Assembly: GCF_017832975.1 (NCBI RefSeq)
Contig: NZ_JAFIBI010000001.1
Coordinates: 62,001 to 126,000 of the forward strand
Direction of reading: 5' to 3'
DNA: 64,000 nt
Source: Arthrobacter sp. PvP023
Lineage (GTDB): Bacteria > Actinomycetota > Actinomycetes > Actinomycetales > Micrococcaceae
A program made the position numbers and the translations under genes. Each line of letters starts with the position of its first letter. The first letter of the stretch is position 1. The notes below the pieces were generated by a model, which had not been told where the DNA came from, ran no database searches, and saw only the letters and a program-made list of their open reading frames with translations. Positions 51,994-60,866 of the stretch are shown here, in pieces.

Positions 51994-52796
51994 GTGAATC
52001 AACCGGCAAGCCGGTCATCGAACTCAAGGACCTGAAGGTCTACCACCATGCGCGGACCGGGGGGCTGTTCCGCCCGAACATCGTCAAGGCAGTCGACGGC
52101 GTGGACTTCACCATCAGCCGGGGTGAAACCGTCGGCATCGTGGGTGAGTCCGGCTGCGGCAAATCAACGCTTGCTTCGGTACTCGTGGGTCTCCAGCAGC
52201 CGACGTCGGGCCAGGTCCTCTTCCACGGCAAGCCCGCCATCAAGCGCAACGCAGCCATGCGCAAGGAATTCGGCCGCTCCGTCTCCGTGGTCTTCCAGGA
52301 CCCGGCAACCGCCTTGAACCCGCGCATGACCATCCAGGACATCCTGACCGACCCCCTGCAGATCCACGGCATAGGCACCGCGGCCACCCGCGCTGCCACG
52401 GTCAAGGAACTCCTGGCGCTGGTAGGCCTGCCGCAGTCAGCCGCAGAAGTCACGCCGTCCCAGGTGTCCGGCGGCCAGCGCCAGCGTGTGGCGATCGCCC
52501 GCGCCCTGGCACTGGATCCGGACATCATCGTGGCGGACGAGCCGACCTCGGCCCTCGACGTCTCCGTCCGCGCGCAGGTGCTGAACCTGCTGTCCGACCT
52601 GAAGACCCGCCTGAACCTCGGCATGGTGTTCATCTCGCACGACATCCAGACCGTCCGCTACGTCTCCGACCGCATCTGCGTCATGTACTTCGGCAAGATC
52701 GTCGAACAAGGCACAGCCAGCCAGGTCTTCGACCACCCCATCAACGACTACACCAAGAAGCTGCTGGGCGCCGCGCCAAGCCTGCTCCACATCTAG
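51990..52796 (+). CDS. siaI: Sialic acid ABC transporter ATP-binding protein (DppF type)
   Basis: A 268-residue ATPase with Walker A GESGCGKSTLA, Q-loop VVFQDPATALNPRM, signature VSGGQRQRVAIARAL, Walker B IIVADEPTSALD and H-loop FISHDIQTV. It forms the second nucleotide-binding half with the ATPase domain of the preceding fusion protein. ATGA overlap shows translational coupling. Confidence 0.94.
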   Translation: MSESTGKPVIELKDLKVYHHARTGGLFRPNIVKAVDGVDFTISRGETVGIVGESGCGKSTLASVLVGLQQPTSGQVLFHGKPAIKRNAAMRKEFGRSVSVVFQDPATALNPRMTIQDILTDPLQIHGIGTAATRAATVKELLALVGLPQSAAEVTPSQVSGGQRQRVAIARALALDPDIIVADEPTSALDVSVRAQVLNLLSDLKTRLNLGMVFISHDIQTVRYVSDRICVMYFGKIVEQGTASQVFDHPINDYTKKLLGAAPSLLHI

Positions 52797-52833
52797 TTTT
52801 TCCCTTCACAAGCTACAAACAACGGAGAATTCT

Positions 52834-53751
52834 GTGTCCACTCAGTTCCAGGGCGTCATCCCCCCGGTCATCACCCCCCGCCACACCGACGGCAGCATCG
52901 ACACTGCGTCGCTGAAGAACGTCACCAAGCACCTGATCGACGGCGGTGTGTCCGGACTTTTCGTCCTCGGATCCTCCGGCGAAGTCCCCTACCTGACCAA
53001 CGCGGAGCGTGAGCTGGTGGTCTCCACCATCGCCGACGCCAACGCCGGAGCCGTCCCGCTAATCGTGGGCGCCAACGAGCAGACCACCAACCGAGTCATC
53101 GAAGAAGCACGCAAGGTAGTTGACCTTGGCGCCGACGCGATAGTGGTCACGTCCATGTACTACGCCATCGGCAACACGGCGGAGACCGAAACCCACTTCC
53201 GCAGCATCCACGCCGCCATCGAGAAGCCGATCTTCGCCTACGACGTCCCGGTCCGCACCCACTTCAAGCTGCCCACGGACCTGCTGGTCCGCCTGGGCCG
53301 CGACGGAGTGATCGCCGGCGTCAAGGACTCCTCCGGCGACGACGTCTCGTTCCGCCAACTGCTCCTTGCCGCCAAGGACATCCCGGACTTCGACATCTTC
53401 ACCGGCCACGAAGTCGTAGTTGACGGCGCCCTCCTCGGCGGCGCCCAGGGCGTTGTCCCGGGCCTCGGCAACGTTGACCCCGCCGGCTACCGACGACTCT
53501 TCGACGCCGCCCGGGCCGGCGACTGGGCCGGCGCCGCCCGCGAACAGGACCGCCTGGCCGACGTCTTCGAAATCGTCTACGCCCCCAACGGCCGGGTCTC
53601 CGGCGGAGCCGCAGGCCTGGGCGCCTTCAAGACCGCCCTGCAGCTCATGGGCGTCATTGAATCCAACACCATGAGCCAGCCCATGCTGTCCCTGAACGAC
53701 GACGAAGCCGCCACGATCCGCACCGTTCTCGAGCGCAACGGCCTGGTCTAA
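52834..53751 (+). CDS. nanA: N-acetylneuraminate lyase (DHDPS superfamily)
   Basis: A 305-residue TIM-barrel aldolase that splits sialic acid to ManNAc and pyruvate. Family motifs are GSSGEVPYLT, the Tyr in FAYDVPVRTH and the Schiff-base Lys in GVIAGVKDSSGD. Sequence alone does not separate it from other DHDPS-family aldolases; placement between the sialic acid transporter and nanK/nanE decides the call. GTG start with CGGAG upstream. Confidence 0.9.
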   Translation: MSTQFQGVIPPVITPRHTDGSIDTASLKNVTKHLIDGGVSGLFVLGSSGEVPYLTNAERELVVSTIADANAGAVPLIVGANEQTTNRVIEEARKVVDLGADAIVVTSMYYAIGNTAETETHFRSIHAAIEKPIFAYDVPVRTHFKLPTDLLVRLGRDGVIAGVKDSSGDDVSFRQLLLAAKDIPDFDIFTGHEVVVDGALLGGAQGVVPGLGNVDPAGYRRLFDAARAGDWAGAAREQDRLADVFEIVYAPNGRVSGGAAGLGAFKTALQLMGVIESNTMSQPMLSLNDDEAATIRTVLERNGLV

Positions 53752-53827
53752 GTTCGGCCCCGTGATCGAGCCTGCCGGGGTCCCGGTTTCGACCATGCTC
53801 AACACCGGAACGTATGTGAGGAAAGAA

Positions 53828-54802
53828 ATGCAGTACGCAATCGGCGTTGACCTGGGCGGCACCAAGACTGCTGCCGGGGTTGTTTCGGAGGTCGGGGAGG
53901 TGCTGTTTTCGGAGACCATTCCGACGCTGAACCGCGACGGCGGCGAGGCAATCCTCAACGCGACGGCGGCGCTGGTTTCCGGGCTCATGTCCCGGGCCAC
54001 GGCCAATAGCCTTGGGATTGTCGGAGCGGGCGTTGGTTCGGCCGGTGTGATTGATGCCGGGCGCGGTGTGGTGGTGTCAGCAACGGATGCCATCCTGGGC
54101 TGGGCCGGGACTGAGCTGGCGGCGGGGCTCGCCGGCCGGCTTGGCCTCACCCCGGAGTCGGTTCGTGCCGTTAACGATGTCCACGCGCACGCGCTTGGCG
54201 AGTCCTGGACCGGGGCGGCAGCCGAAACCGCCAGTTCGTTGCTGGTGGCCTTCGGCACAGGGGTCGGCGGCAGCTTCGTCCTGGCCGGCAGTCCGGTCCT
54301 GGGTCACCGCTACGTGGCCGGCCATGTGGGCCACCTTGCGTCCCCTTTCGCGTACAGCCGCGGCCGGGCCCTGCCGTGCGTCTGCGGAAGGGCCGGCCAT
54401 GTTGAAGCGATCGCGTCCGGGCCGGCGATCCGCGAGGCCTATGTGCGCCTCGGCGGGTCCCCCGACGTCCCGGACACCCGTGCGGTTTTCGCTTTGGCGC
54501 ACGACGGCGATGCTGCCGCCACCACGGCGGTCAGGGACGCCGCCGGCGCTGCCGGGCAGGCGGTGGGCGGCCTTGCCAATGTCCTGGATCCTGAACTCGT
54601 GGTCGTTTCCGGCGGCCTGGCCGACGCCGGCGAACTATGGTGGAAGCCGATGGAAGCCGCCCTCCGGGCTGAACTGCTGGCCCCGCTCGCGGGGCTGCCG
54701 GTCCGCCCGGCCGCCCTGGGCAACACTGCTGCCGTGATCGGCGCTGCCAGCCTTGTCCTCACCCCGCCCAGCTCCGTCGACGACCTCCGGGAGACACTTT
54801 GA
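53828..54802 (+). CDS. nanK: ROK-family N-acetylmannosamine kinase
   Basis: A 324-residue ROK sugar kinase. ATP motif DLGGTKT at residues 8-14 and AFGTGVGG are intact. The zinc site is unusual: the third Cys of the usual CxCGxxGCxE is His (CVCGRAGHVE), while the GHVGHL His is kept. By context it phosphorylates ManNAc to ManNAc-6-P for nanE. ATG 53828 with GAGGAAAG; the frame extends 5' without a site. Overlaps nanE by 4 bases. Confidence 0.9.
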   Translation: MQYAIGVDLGGTKTAAGVVSEVGEVLFSETIPTLNRDGGEAILNATAALVSGLMSRATANSLGIVGAGVGSAGVIDAGRGVVVSATDAILGWAGTELAAGLAGRLGLTPESVRAVNDVHAHALGESWTGAAAETASSLLVAFGTGVGGSFVLAGSPVLGHRYVAGHVGHLASPFAYSRGRALPCVCGRAGHVEAIASGPAIREAYVRLGGSPDVPDTRAVFALAHDGDAAATTAVRDAAGAAGQAVGGLANVLDPELVVVSGGLADAGELWWKPMEAALRAELLAPLAGLPVRPAALGNTAAVIGAASLVLTPPSSVDDLRETL

Positions 54803-55485
54803 TCCTCACGCCACAGGGCCTTGCTGCCCTCCGTTCACAGCTGGTCGTCTCCTGCCAGGCCTACCCCGGGGAGCCCATGCGGGACCCCCGCACCACCGGC
54901 CAGGTTGCCGCATCAGCGGTGGCAGGCGGGGCTGCCGCGGTCCGGGTCCAGGGGCTGGCGGATGTCCAGTTCACCCGCGCCGCCGTCGAAGTTCCCGTCA
55001 TCGGGCTCTGGAAGGACGGCCACGACGGCGTGTTCATCACCCCCACGCTTCGCCACGCGCTGGCCGTGGCGAACGCCGGCGCCCATGTGGTGGCCCTGGA
55101 CGGCACGCGCCGCGAGCGCCCGGACGGGCTCTCCCTCGCGCAGACGATCGCCGGCATCCGTGGCGAATCCCACGCGCTGGTGATGGCCGACTGCGGTTCC
55201 CTGGACGACGCCGCCGCCGCCGTGGACGCAGGGGCCGACCTGGTGGGCACCACCCTGGCCGGTTACACGGGCGAGCGCCCGAAGACGACGGGCCCCGACC
55301 TTGCCCTGCTGGAGCAGATCGCCTCCGCGGAGCTCGGCAGGCCGCTGATCGCGGAAGGACGGATCCACACACCTGCCCAGGCCCGCCAGGCGCTCGAGGC
55401 CGGCGCTTTCGCCGTCGTCGTCGGAACCGCCATCACCCATCCGGCCACCATCACCGGCTGGTTCTCCGACGCCCTGCGTTCCTGA
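54799..55485 (+). CDS. nanE: N-acetylmannosamine-6-phosphate 2-epimerase
   Basis: A 228-residue TIM-barrel enzyme that converts ManNAc-6-P to GlcNAc-6-P. Motifs VSCQAYPGEPMRDP, IGLWKDGHDGVFITPT, MADCGSLDDAAAAVDAGAD and GTTLAGYTGERP are diagnostic. Start is TTG 54799, overlapping the nanK stop (TTGA). Confidence 0.95.
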   Translation: MILTPQGLAALRSQLVVSCQAYPGEPMRDPRTTGQVAASAVAGGAAAVRVQGLADVQFTRAAVEVPVIGLWKDGHDGVFITPTLRHALAVANAGAHVVALDGTRRERPDGLSLAQTIAGIRGESHALVMADCGSLDDAAAAVDAGADLVGTTLAGYTGERPKTTGPDLALLEQIASAELGRPLIAEGRIHTPAQARQALEAGAFAVVVGTAITHPATITGWFSDALRS

Positions 55486-55518
55486 TCCTGAACCACCCCT
55501 GCACTGAAAGCGGCACAC

Positions 55519-56781
55519 GTGACCCCGGCAGACCTGTCCCCTTCAACTCCCCGCCAGCCGACCGAAAGCCGGACCTTCGTCCTGGCAGGAACGGTGCTCT
55601 CCGACGGGCGCGCCCTGCCGGACCACATAGTGGCCGTCGTTGGTAGCCGGATTACGTTCGCCGGCCCCCGGAGCTCCTTTGACGCCGCGGACTACCCCGG
55701 GGCGGTGGAACTGGAGGTGCCCGCCGGGGGCTTCATTCTGCCGGGTCTGGTGGACTTGCACTGTCACGGGGCGGCGGGCGGAGACTTCCCCGGCGGTGAC
55801 GAGGACGCTTGCCGCACGGCAGTGGACTTCCTGCACCGCCACGGCACCACCACGCTTCTTGCCAGTCTTGTCACGGCCTCCCGTGACGACCTTCTCACAG
55901 GGATCAGGTCCCTTCGCGTGCTCACCGGCGAGGGCCTCATCGCGGGCATCCATTCGGAGGGCCCGTTCCTGTCCACGGCCCGGTGCGGTGCGCAGAATCC
56001 CGACTGGCTTCGGCACCCCGACCTGGCCCTGACGGCCGAAATGCTGGAGGTAGCCGGCGGTTCGCTGAAAAGCATGACCTACGCCCCGGAACTGCCCGGT
56101 GCCAAGGACCTGGTTAGCCTGCTAGCGCAGCATGGTGTCACACCGTCACTTGGCCACACCGATGCGGACCCAAGCACCGCGGCTTCCTCCCTCGAACACG
56201 CTGCGGAAGCCCTGGCGGCCGCTCCAGGCTCCTGGGCCGGCACGCGGCCCACCGTGACGCATCTCTTCAACGGCATGCCGCCGCTCCACCACCGGAATCC
56301 GGGACCGGCATCGGCCTGCCTGCGCTTGGCGCGCGCCGGAACCGCCGCCGTCGAACTCATCGCCGACGGCGTCCACCTGTCGCCTGAGACAGTGCACATG
56401 GTGTTCGAACTTGTGGGAGCGGAAAACGTTGTGCTGGTCACCGACTCGATGGCCGCAACCGGCCTCCCGGACGGGGACTACGCCCTGGGCCCGGCGTCGG
56501 TTTCGGTCCGGGACGCCGTCGCCACCCTGCAAAGCAATGGAGCGCTTGCCGGCGGCACGGCGACCATGCTTGATGTGGTGCGCCGGACCGTCGCCGCCGG
56601 GGTATCGGCTGCCGACGCCGCCGCTTCCGCGAGCTGCGTGCCGGCCGGAATCCTGGGAATGGACCATGAAATCGGCAGCGTTCGGCCCGGCATGCGTGCC
56701 GACCTCCTCGCTGTGGACGCGGAATTCGGTCTGCTCACGGTGCTGCGGGCCGGGACACTGCTCGGTCCCGCCGCAGCCTGA
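55519..56781 (+). CDS. nagA: N-acetylglucosamine-6-phosphate deacetylase
   Basis: A 420-residue amidohydrolase that removes acetate from GlcNAc-6-P. Metal site DLHCHGAAGGDF, catalytic segment HSEGPFLS, LGHTDAD, THLFNGMPPLHHRNPG and the Asp in LVTDSMAATG are intact. GTG 55519. Last plus-strand gene of the nan operon, convergent with nagB. Confidence 0.96.
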   Translation: MTPADLSPSTPRQPTESRTFVLAGTVLSDGRALPDHIVAVVGSRITFAGPRSSFDAADYPGAVELEVPAGGFILPGLVDLHCHGAAGGDFPGGDEDACRTAVDFLHRHGTTTLLASLVTASRDDLLTGIRSLRVLTGEGLIAGIHSEGPFLSTARCGAQNPDWLRHPDLALTAEMLEVAGGSLKSMTYAPELPGAKDLVSLLAQHGVTPSLGHTDADPSTAASSLEHAAEALAAAPGSWAGTRPTVTHLFNGMPPLHHRNPGPASACLRLARAGTAAVELIADGVHLSPETVHMVFELVGAENVVLVTDSMAATGLPDGDYALGPASVSVRDAVATLQSNGALAGGTATMLDVVRRTVAAGVSAADAAASASCVPAGILGMDHEIGSVRPGMRADLLAVDAEFGLLTVLRAGTLLGPAAA

Positions 56782-56783
56782 CC

Positions 56784-57572
56784 CTAGCCGGTAGCGCCCG
56801 CTCCTGCAGCGCCGGCCCCGACAGCCACCGGAACTACGGTCCCGGGCGTCCTTACGCGTCCCATCAGGGCAGCCGCACCTTCGTCCGCGATCACCGTCAC
56901 GTGCGGATGGTGCTGGAGGACGGAGGCCGGGCAGTCGGCCGATACGGGTCCGGTCAATGCCCGGTGCAGGATTTGCGCCTTATCCGCTCCATGCACAACC
57001 AGCAGGAGCTGCCGTGCCTCAAGAATTGTGCCGAGGCCCTGCGTGATGCACCGCTCCGGCACGTCCCGTGGCGAGTCGAAGTAGCGTGCATTCGCCTGGC
57101 GGGTTCGTTCTGCAAGGACTTCTACCCTGGTGCGGGAATCGAGTGCGGACCCGGGCTCGTTGAAGGCCAGGTGGCCGTTGTGGCCGATGCCCAGCAGCTG
57201 GATGTCGATCCCGCCGCAGGCCGCGATGGCCGCTTCGTAGTCGCTGGCGGCGCGCTCGGGTTCCGCTGCGCTTCCGTCCGGGACGAACACGTTGGCCGGG
57301 TCAAGCCCGAGCCTCCCGGTGACTTCGCGGCGGACAACTTCGGCATAGCTTTCCGGGTGGCCCGCCGGCAGGCCGACGTACTCATCCAGGGCGAAGCACC
57401 GGATGCGTGACATCTCCAGTCCGTATCCGGCAAGGGAGCGGTAGACCGGCAACGGCGATCCGCCCGTGGCCACTCCCAGCACGGCGTCAGGATTGCTTCG
57501 GATCACGGCGGCCAGGAATCCCGCGCCAACTGCTCCGGCGGCCGCGGCGTCCTGAACTGTGAAGAATTCCAT
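56784..57572 (-). CDS. nagB: Glucosamine-6-phosphate deaminase
   Basis: A 262-residue enzyme that converts GlcN-6-P to fructose-6-P and ammonia, the last step of sialic acid use. Motifs VATGGSPLPVYRSL, FALDEYVGLP and GIGHNGHLAFNEPG hold the catalytic Asp and His. ATG 57572 starts the conserved MEFFTVQDA; the longer frame upstream is not conserved. Ends two bases from the nagA stop, on the opposite strand, and follows the GntR gene. Confidence 0.96.
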   Translation of the reverse strand: MEFFTVQDAAAAGAVGAGFLAAVIRSNPDAVLGVATGGSPLPVYRSLAGYGLEMSRIRCFALDEYVGLPAGHPESYAEVVRREVTGRLGLDPANVFVPDGSAAEPERAASDYEAAIAACGGIDIQLLGIGHNGHLAFNEPGSALDSRTRVEVLAERTRQANARYFDSPRDVPERCITQGLGTILEARQLLLVVHGADKAQILHRALTGPVSADCPASVLQHHPHVTVIADEGAAALMGRVRTPGTVVPVAVGAGAAGAGATG

Positions 57573-57649
57573 GCTTAAGGGCTCTTTTCCTTGCTGGGTC
57601 CGGCCTGGGAGGCGGGTTCTAATGGTGGTTGTGACGCCGGCTGGCAGGC

Positions 57650-58381
57650 CTAGCGGGCTGCGACTGTCCTGAGTTTTCCGCGGATGCCGTCGAAGTGGCG
57701 CTGCAGGCGTTCGGAGGCCAGCGCCTTGTCGCCCGCCGCCACGGCGTGGTAGATGTCGGCGTGCTCCCGAACCTGTTTGCCCAGGTCCACAGGTCCGGGG
57801 CCCAGTTCCAGGTGAATTTGACGGTAAACCTTCCAAAAAACGTCCATCAGGTTCATCAGGAGATCGTTGCGGAGCGGAGCAAATAGCCGGCGGTGGAATT
57901 CGGCGTCGTGGATAAACAAGGGTTCCCCCTTGGCTGCCGCGTCCTCCATTGCAGCCAGGGCGCTGCGGAGATCGTCCCGCTGCGCAGCGGTCATCAGGTC
58001 CATGGCCGAACCGATCAGGCCGGATTCCAGGGCCTGGCGCACGTCGACGAGTTCCATCGCCTCATCGCCCCGGTGGCGCAGGGAAAGCTTCCCCCGGAAG
58101 GCAAGTCCGTCCGCCAGGGCGTGGAAGTTATTGGGAGCGACGAACGTGCCGAAGCCGTGGCGGATCTCGATGACGCCGAGCGCCTGCAGCACCTTCAGCG
58201 ACTCCCTGATGGTATTGCGTCCCACACCCAGGATCGCGGACAGCTCGCCTTCAGTCGGGAGAGCGTCGCCCACATCGAGTCCCTGCTCCAGGATGAGCTC
58301 CATGATCCGCGTCTGCAGGGCGTGCGATCGCAGCTGCGCGCTGAAGCGGGCGGATGACACTTCTTGCGGGGCCATTGTCAC
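57650..58381 (-). CDS. nanR: GntR-family (FadR/FCD subfamily) repressor, NanR-like
   Basis: A 243-residue regulator: winged HTH (EGELSAILGVGRNTIRESLKVLQALGVIEIRHGFGTFV region, residues 40-80) and an all-helical FCD domain with metal-type His residues (FIHDAEFHRRLFAPLRND, VREHADIYHAVAAGD). By position and a shared operator it represses the sialic acid genes and itself; sialic acid or ManNAc-6-P would be the inducer. GTG 58381 has GGAG six bases before it; ATG 58375 is an alternative. Confidence 0.9.
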   Translation of the reverse strand: MTMAPQEVSSARFSAQLRSHALQTRIMELILEQGLDVGDALPTEGELSAILGVGRNTIRESLKVLQALGVIEIRHGFGTFVAPNNFHALADGLAFRGKLSLRHRGDEAMELVDVRQALESGLIGSAMDLMTAAQRDDLRSALAAMEDAAAKGEPLFIHDAEFHRRLFAPLRNDLLMNLMDVFWKVYRQIHLELGPGPVDLGKQVREHADIYHAVAAGDKALASERLQRHFDGIRGKLRTVAAR

Positions 58382-58428
58382 GGCTGTCTCCTCGGAGTCC
58401 GACCTGCCGCTGAAGCAGGACTGACTTC

Positions 58429-58451
58429 ATTCTATCGGAGATGGGACGTCC
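58429..58451 (-). promoter_or_regulatory. nanR promoter and autoregulatory operator
   Basis: TATCGGAGATGGGACGTCC (58433-58451) is the second copy of the nan operator. It abuts a minus-strand -10 TAGAAT (58429-58434). The same order, operator directly upstream of the -10, is seen at 47189-47215. Confidence 0.65.
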
Positions 58452-58542
58452 CTTGTCCTATTTAGTGACAAAAGTTTGCGTCCGCCCCGACGTCCGGAGT
58501 GCGTCGTCGGAGTGGGCAGGGGTGCGGACTGAAAAGTGGCGC

Positions 58543-59223
58543 CTAAAGCAACTGGAAGACGGCCTTGGAGCTGGACTTGGTACCCAGCCGCGCGACGAAC
58601 ATGTAATACGCCCCGCCGGCGCCGGGCTTCGCGGATACTGCGCCGCAGCCGGGAACGCTGCGGTTGCGCTGCCACGGGAAGTTGGCTGTCTCGCTTTGGC
58701 CCGGAGCGATGGTCTTTACGAGGTCCCCGCTCTCAACCTGGCAGTCAACCGAAGAGAAAATGCGGTCGGAGCCGCTGGTGACGGTGTACTCCATCTGCGA
58801 CGTGCCCAGATTCACCTCGCACGCCACTTTTCCGCCGTTGGTGACTTTCAAGCTGAGCAGGGGGTTTTCACCCGCTGCGTAGGCAGCCTTATCGGTGGAA
58901 GCAGAGACTGTGACCAGGGTCTGGTCACACGTGGGCGTCGCCGGAGTGCTGGGCGTGGCGGACGCGGAGGGCGTGGCTTCAGGCTTGGCCCCCTGCCCGT
59001 CAGATCCGTTCCGGTCAGTGGAAGAAGCATGCTCGGAGGATCGCATGGCCCCGGACACGGCTGCGAAGCCTCCCAGCGCCACCGAGGCAACGAGAAGCAA
59101 CACCAGGCCAACGAACAGCCTGCGACGGCGGTAGACGGCCTTCAGCGGAGGCCGTCCCGCCTGCCGGCCGGGGGTGCCCTTCGGTTTCGGACCGTTCTTT
59201 CCTGAAGTGCCTTGCCTGACCAT
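58543..59223 (-). CDS. Membrane-anchored protein with extracytoplasmic domain, unknown function
   Basis: A 226-residue protein. A basic N-terminal 32 residues (Lys/Arg/Gly/Pro-rich) leads into one membrane helix (LFVGLVLLLVASVALGGFAAV), a Ser/Thr/Pro/Ala linker, and an outer beta-rich domain of about 130 residues with four Cys (TCDQTL, ACEVNL, DCQVES, GCGAVS) that could form two disulphides. The ASTDKAAYAAGENPLLSLKVTNGGKVAC segment resembles intracellular-proteinase-inhibitor/DUF4232-like folds. Divergent from mutY. Function not known. Confidence 0.8.
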   Translation of the reverse strand: MVRQGTSGKNGPKPKGTPGRQAGRPPLKAVYRRRRLFVGLVLLLVASVALGGFAAVSGAMRSSEHASSTDRNGSDGQGAKPEATPSASATPSTPATPTCDQTLVTVSASTDKAAYAAGENPLLSLKVTNGGKVACEVNLGTSQMEYTVTSGSDRIFSSVDCQVESGDLVKTIAPGQSETANFPWQRNRSVPGCGAVSAKPGAGGAYYMFVARLGTKSSSKAVFQLL

Positions 59224-59282
59224 CCTTCTAGGCTAGAGAACGCCGGGCGCATTAGGGCACCACCACGCCGGGAGGCGGACCG

Positions 59283-60296
59283 CTGGCCAGTATCCACTAC
59301 AGTATTTGCATCGAAGCCTTAGCCGCACCCACTGCCCTGCCCCCGGCGAGTCGCCCCGCGTTACCGCCGCTTGCCGCCCTCCATGACGCCCTTGACGCCT
59401 GGTTCGGGACCAACGCCAGGGACCTGCCGTGGCGTGACCCCGAGTGCTCCGCCTGGGGTGTCCTGGTCAGCGAGATCATGCTCCAGCAGACACCCGTTGT
59501 CCGGGTCCTGCCCGTCTGGGAAGACTGGCTCCGCCGCTGGCCGTCTCCGGCGCACCTGGCGGCCGAGGCCTCCGGCGAGGCTGTCCGGCACTGGGGCAGG
59601 CTTGGCTATCCGCGGCGGGCCCTGCGCCTGCATGCGGCCGCCGTCGCCATCGTGGAAAAGCACGACGGCGGCGTGCCGGGAACGTACGACGAACTGCTGG
59701 AACTCCCCGGGGTGGGCAGCTACACGGCGGCCGCCGTCGCCGCCTTCGCCTTCGGCCGCCGCGAAACCGTGGTGGACACCAACATCCGCCGCGTCCACGC
59801 ACGGCTCTTTTCCGGCACTGCGCTGCCCTCGCAGTCGCTGACAGCAGCCGAAATGCGGCTGGCCGCCGAACTGCTGCCGGCCGACGTCGGACTCTCCGTC
59901 CGCTGGAACGCGTCGGTCATGGAGCTGGGGGCACTGGTCTGCACGGCGAGGGCGCCGAAGTGCGGTGAGTGCCCGGTGCGGGGGGCGTGCGCGTGGCTGG
60001 CGGCCGGCGAGCCGCCGCCGTCGTACACCCCGAAGGGCCAGTCCTGGCACGGCACCGACCGGCAGGTCCGGGGAGCCGTGATGGCCGTCCTCCGGCTGGC
60101 GGACGCGCCGGTGGCTCCGGAAATTTTCCATCAGCCCGCCGCCGATCTTGGCTTCGAAGCCGAAGGCATCGGCATCCCGCTGGCAGCGCTGCACCGGCTG
60201 AATTCCGCGCCCGAGCAGTTGGAGCGCGCCCTGGCCGGGCTGGTCAGCGACGGCCTGGCGGAACTCCACCCGGCCGGCCTGAGGCTGCCCGCCTGA
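59283..60296 (+). CDS. mutY: A/G-specific adenine glycosylase MutY, non-canonical start
   Basis: MutY removes adenine mispaired with 8-oxoguanine. The HhH-GPD core (LPGVGSYTAAAVAAFAFG, then VVDTNIRRV with the catalytic Asp) and the 4Fe-4S ligands (C-x6-C-x2-C-x5-C in CTARAPKCGECPVRGAC) are intact. The essential Glu lies in VSEIMLQQT, so the first ATG (59478, the M of this motif) is too late. Upstream the frame reads AWFGTNARDLPWRDPE as expected, yet from the in-frame stop at 59253 to 59478 there is no ATG, GTG or TTG. CTG 59283, with GGAGG 7 bases before it, is the best start; ATT 59304 and ATC 59310 are others. The C-terminal NUDIX-like domain is short. Confidence 0.85.
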   Translation: MASIHYSICIEALAAPTALPPASRPALPPLAALHDALDAWFGTNARDLPWRDPECSAWGVLVSEIMLQQTPVVRVLPVWEDWLRRWPSPAHLAAEASGEAVRHWGRLGYPRRALRLHAAAVAIVEKHDGGVPGTYDELLELPGVGSYTAAAVAAFAFGRRETVVDTNIRRVHARLFSGTALPSQSLTAAEMRLAAELLPADVGLSVRWNASVMELGALVCTARAPKCGECPVRGACAWLAAGEPPPSYTPKGQSWHGTDRQVRGAVMAVLRLADAPVAPEIFHQPAADLGFEAEGIGIPLAALHRLNSAPEQLERALAGLVSDGLAELHPAGLRLPA

Positions 60297-60362
60297 AGGC
60301 CGTCCGGAATGTGAAGCGGAGCAGGCAGTGGCATACTGCTTGCTGACGCGAAAGGGAGAACC

Positions 60363-60797
60363 GTGAAAACCGTGCTGTACATCGTCTGGGCCGTGTTCGT
60401 CGTCGCGGCCGCCGTGTCGATCACCGTGGCGGTGCGTAGGGGCAAACGCCTGGAGAAGCTCGCCGAACAGTGGCCAAGAGTCCAGGCGACCGTGACCGGC
60501 AGCAAAGCCGGATGGTCCAGCGCCGTTGGCTCCTCCGGGTCGCGCCACCGCCTCTACCGCCCCACCTACCGCTTCGCCGACCCGCACGGAACCCTGTACT
60601 TCGGGGAGTCGGATGTCCCGTTCCGCACCGAGCCGGCGCCCGGTTCAACCGTGGACGTGGCCTACAACCCGGCGGATCCGACCCAGTCCATCCACCAGGC
60701 ATCCAAGGAGAAGGCCGGCATGGGCTGCATGATCGCCTTCTTTGCCGTCTTCGCCGTGGCCTCTTTCCTGTTCATCGGCGTCTTTCCGGTCAGCTAG
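60363..60797 (+). CDS. DUF3592 membrane protein
   Basis: A 144-residue protein with an N-terminal helix (VLYIVWAVFVVAAAVSITVAV), a DUF3592-like beta domain (WPRVQATVTGSKAG, YRPTYRFADPHG, GSTVDVAYNPADP) and a C-terminal helix. Such proteins are common and uncharacterised. GAAAGGGAGAACC precedes GTG 60363. Confidence 0.82.
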   Translation: MKTVLYIVWAVFVVAAAVSITVAVRRGKRLEKLAEQWPRVQATVTGSKAGWSSAVGSSGSRHRLYRPTYRFADPHGTLYFGESDVPFRTEPAPGSTVDVAYNPADPTQSIHQASKEKAGMGCMIAFFAVFAVASFLFIGVFPVS

Positions 60798-60866
60798 CGT
60801 CCGGCGTTGCCGCCCATCCGCCCGGTAGCCTCTGGCGGCGCAGCCCGGACGGATCTACGCTGAAGC

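Noticed and set aside
59478..60296. mutY starting at ATG 59478
   Set aside because: This start would delete the conserved RDLPWR segment and the catalytic Glu that immediately precedes it.
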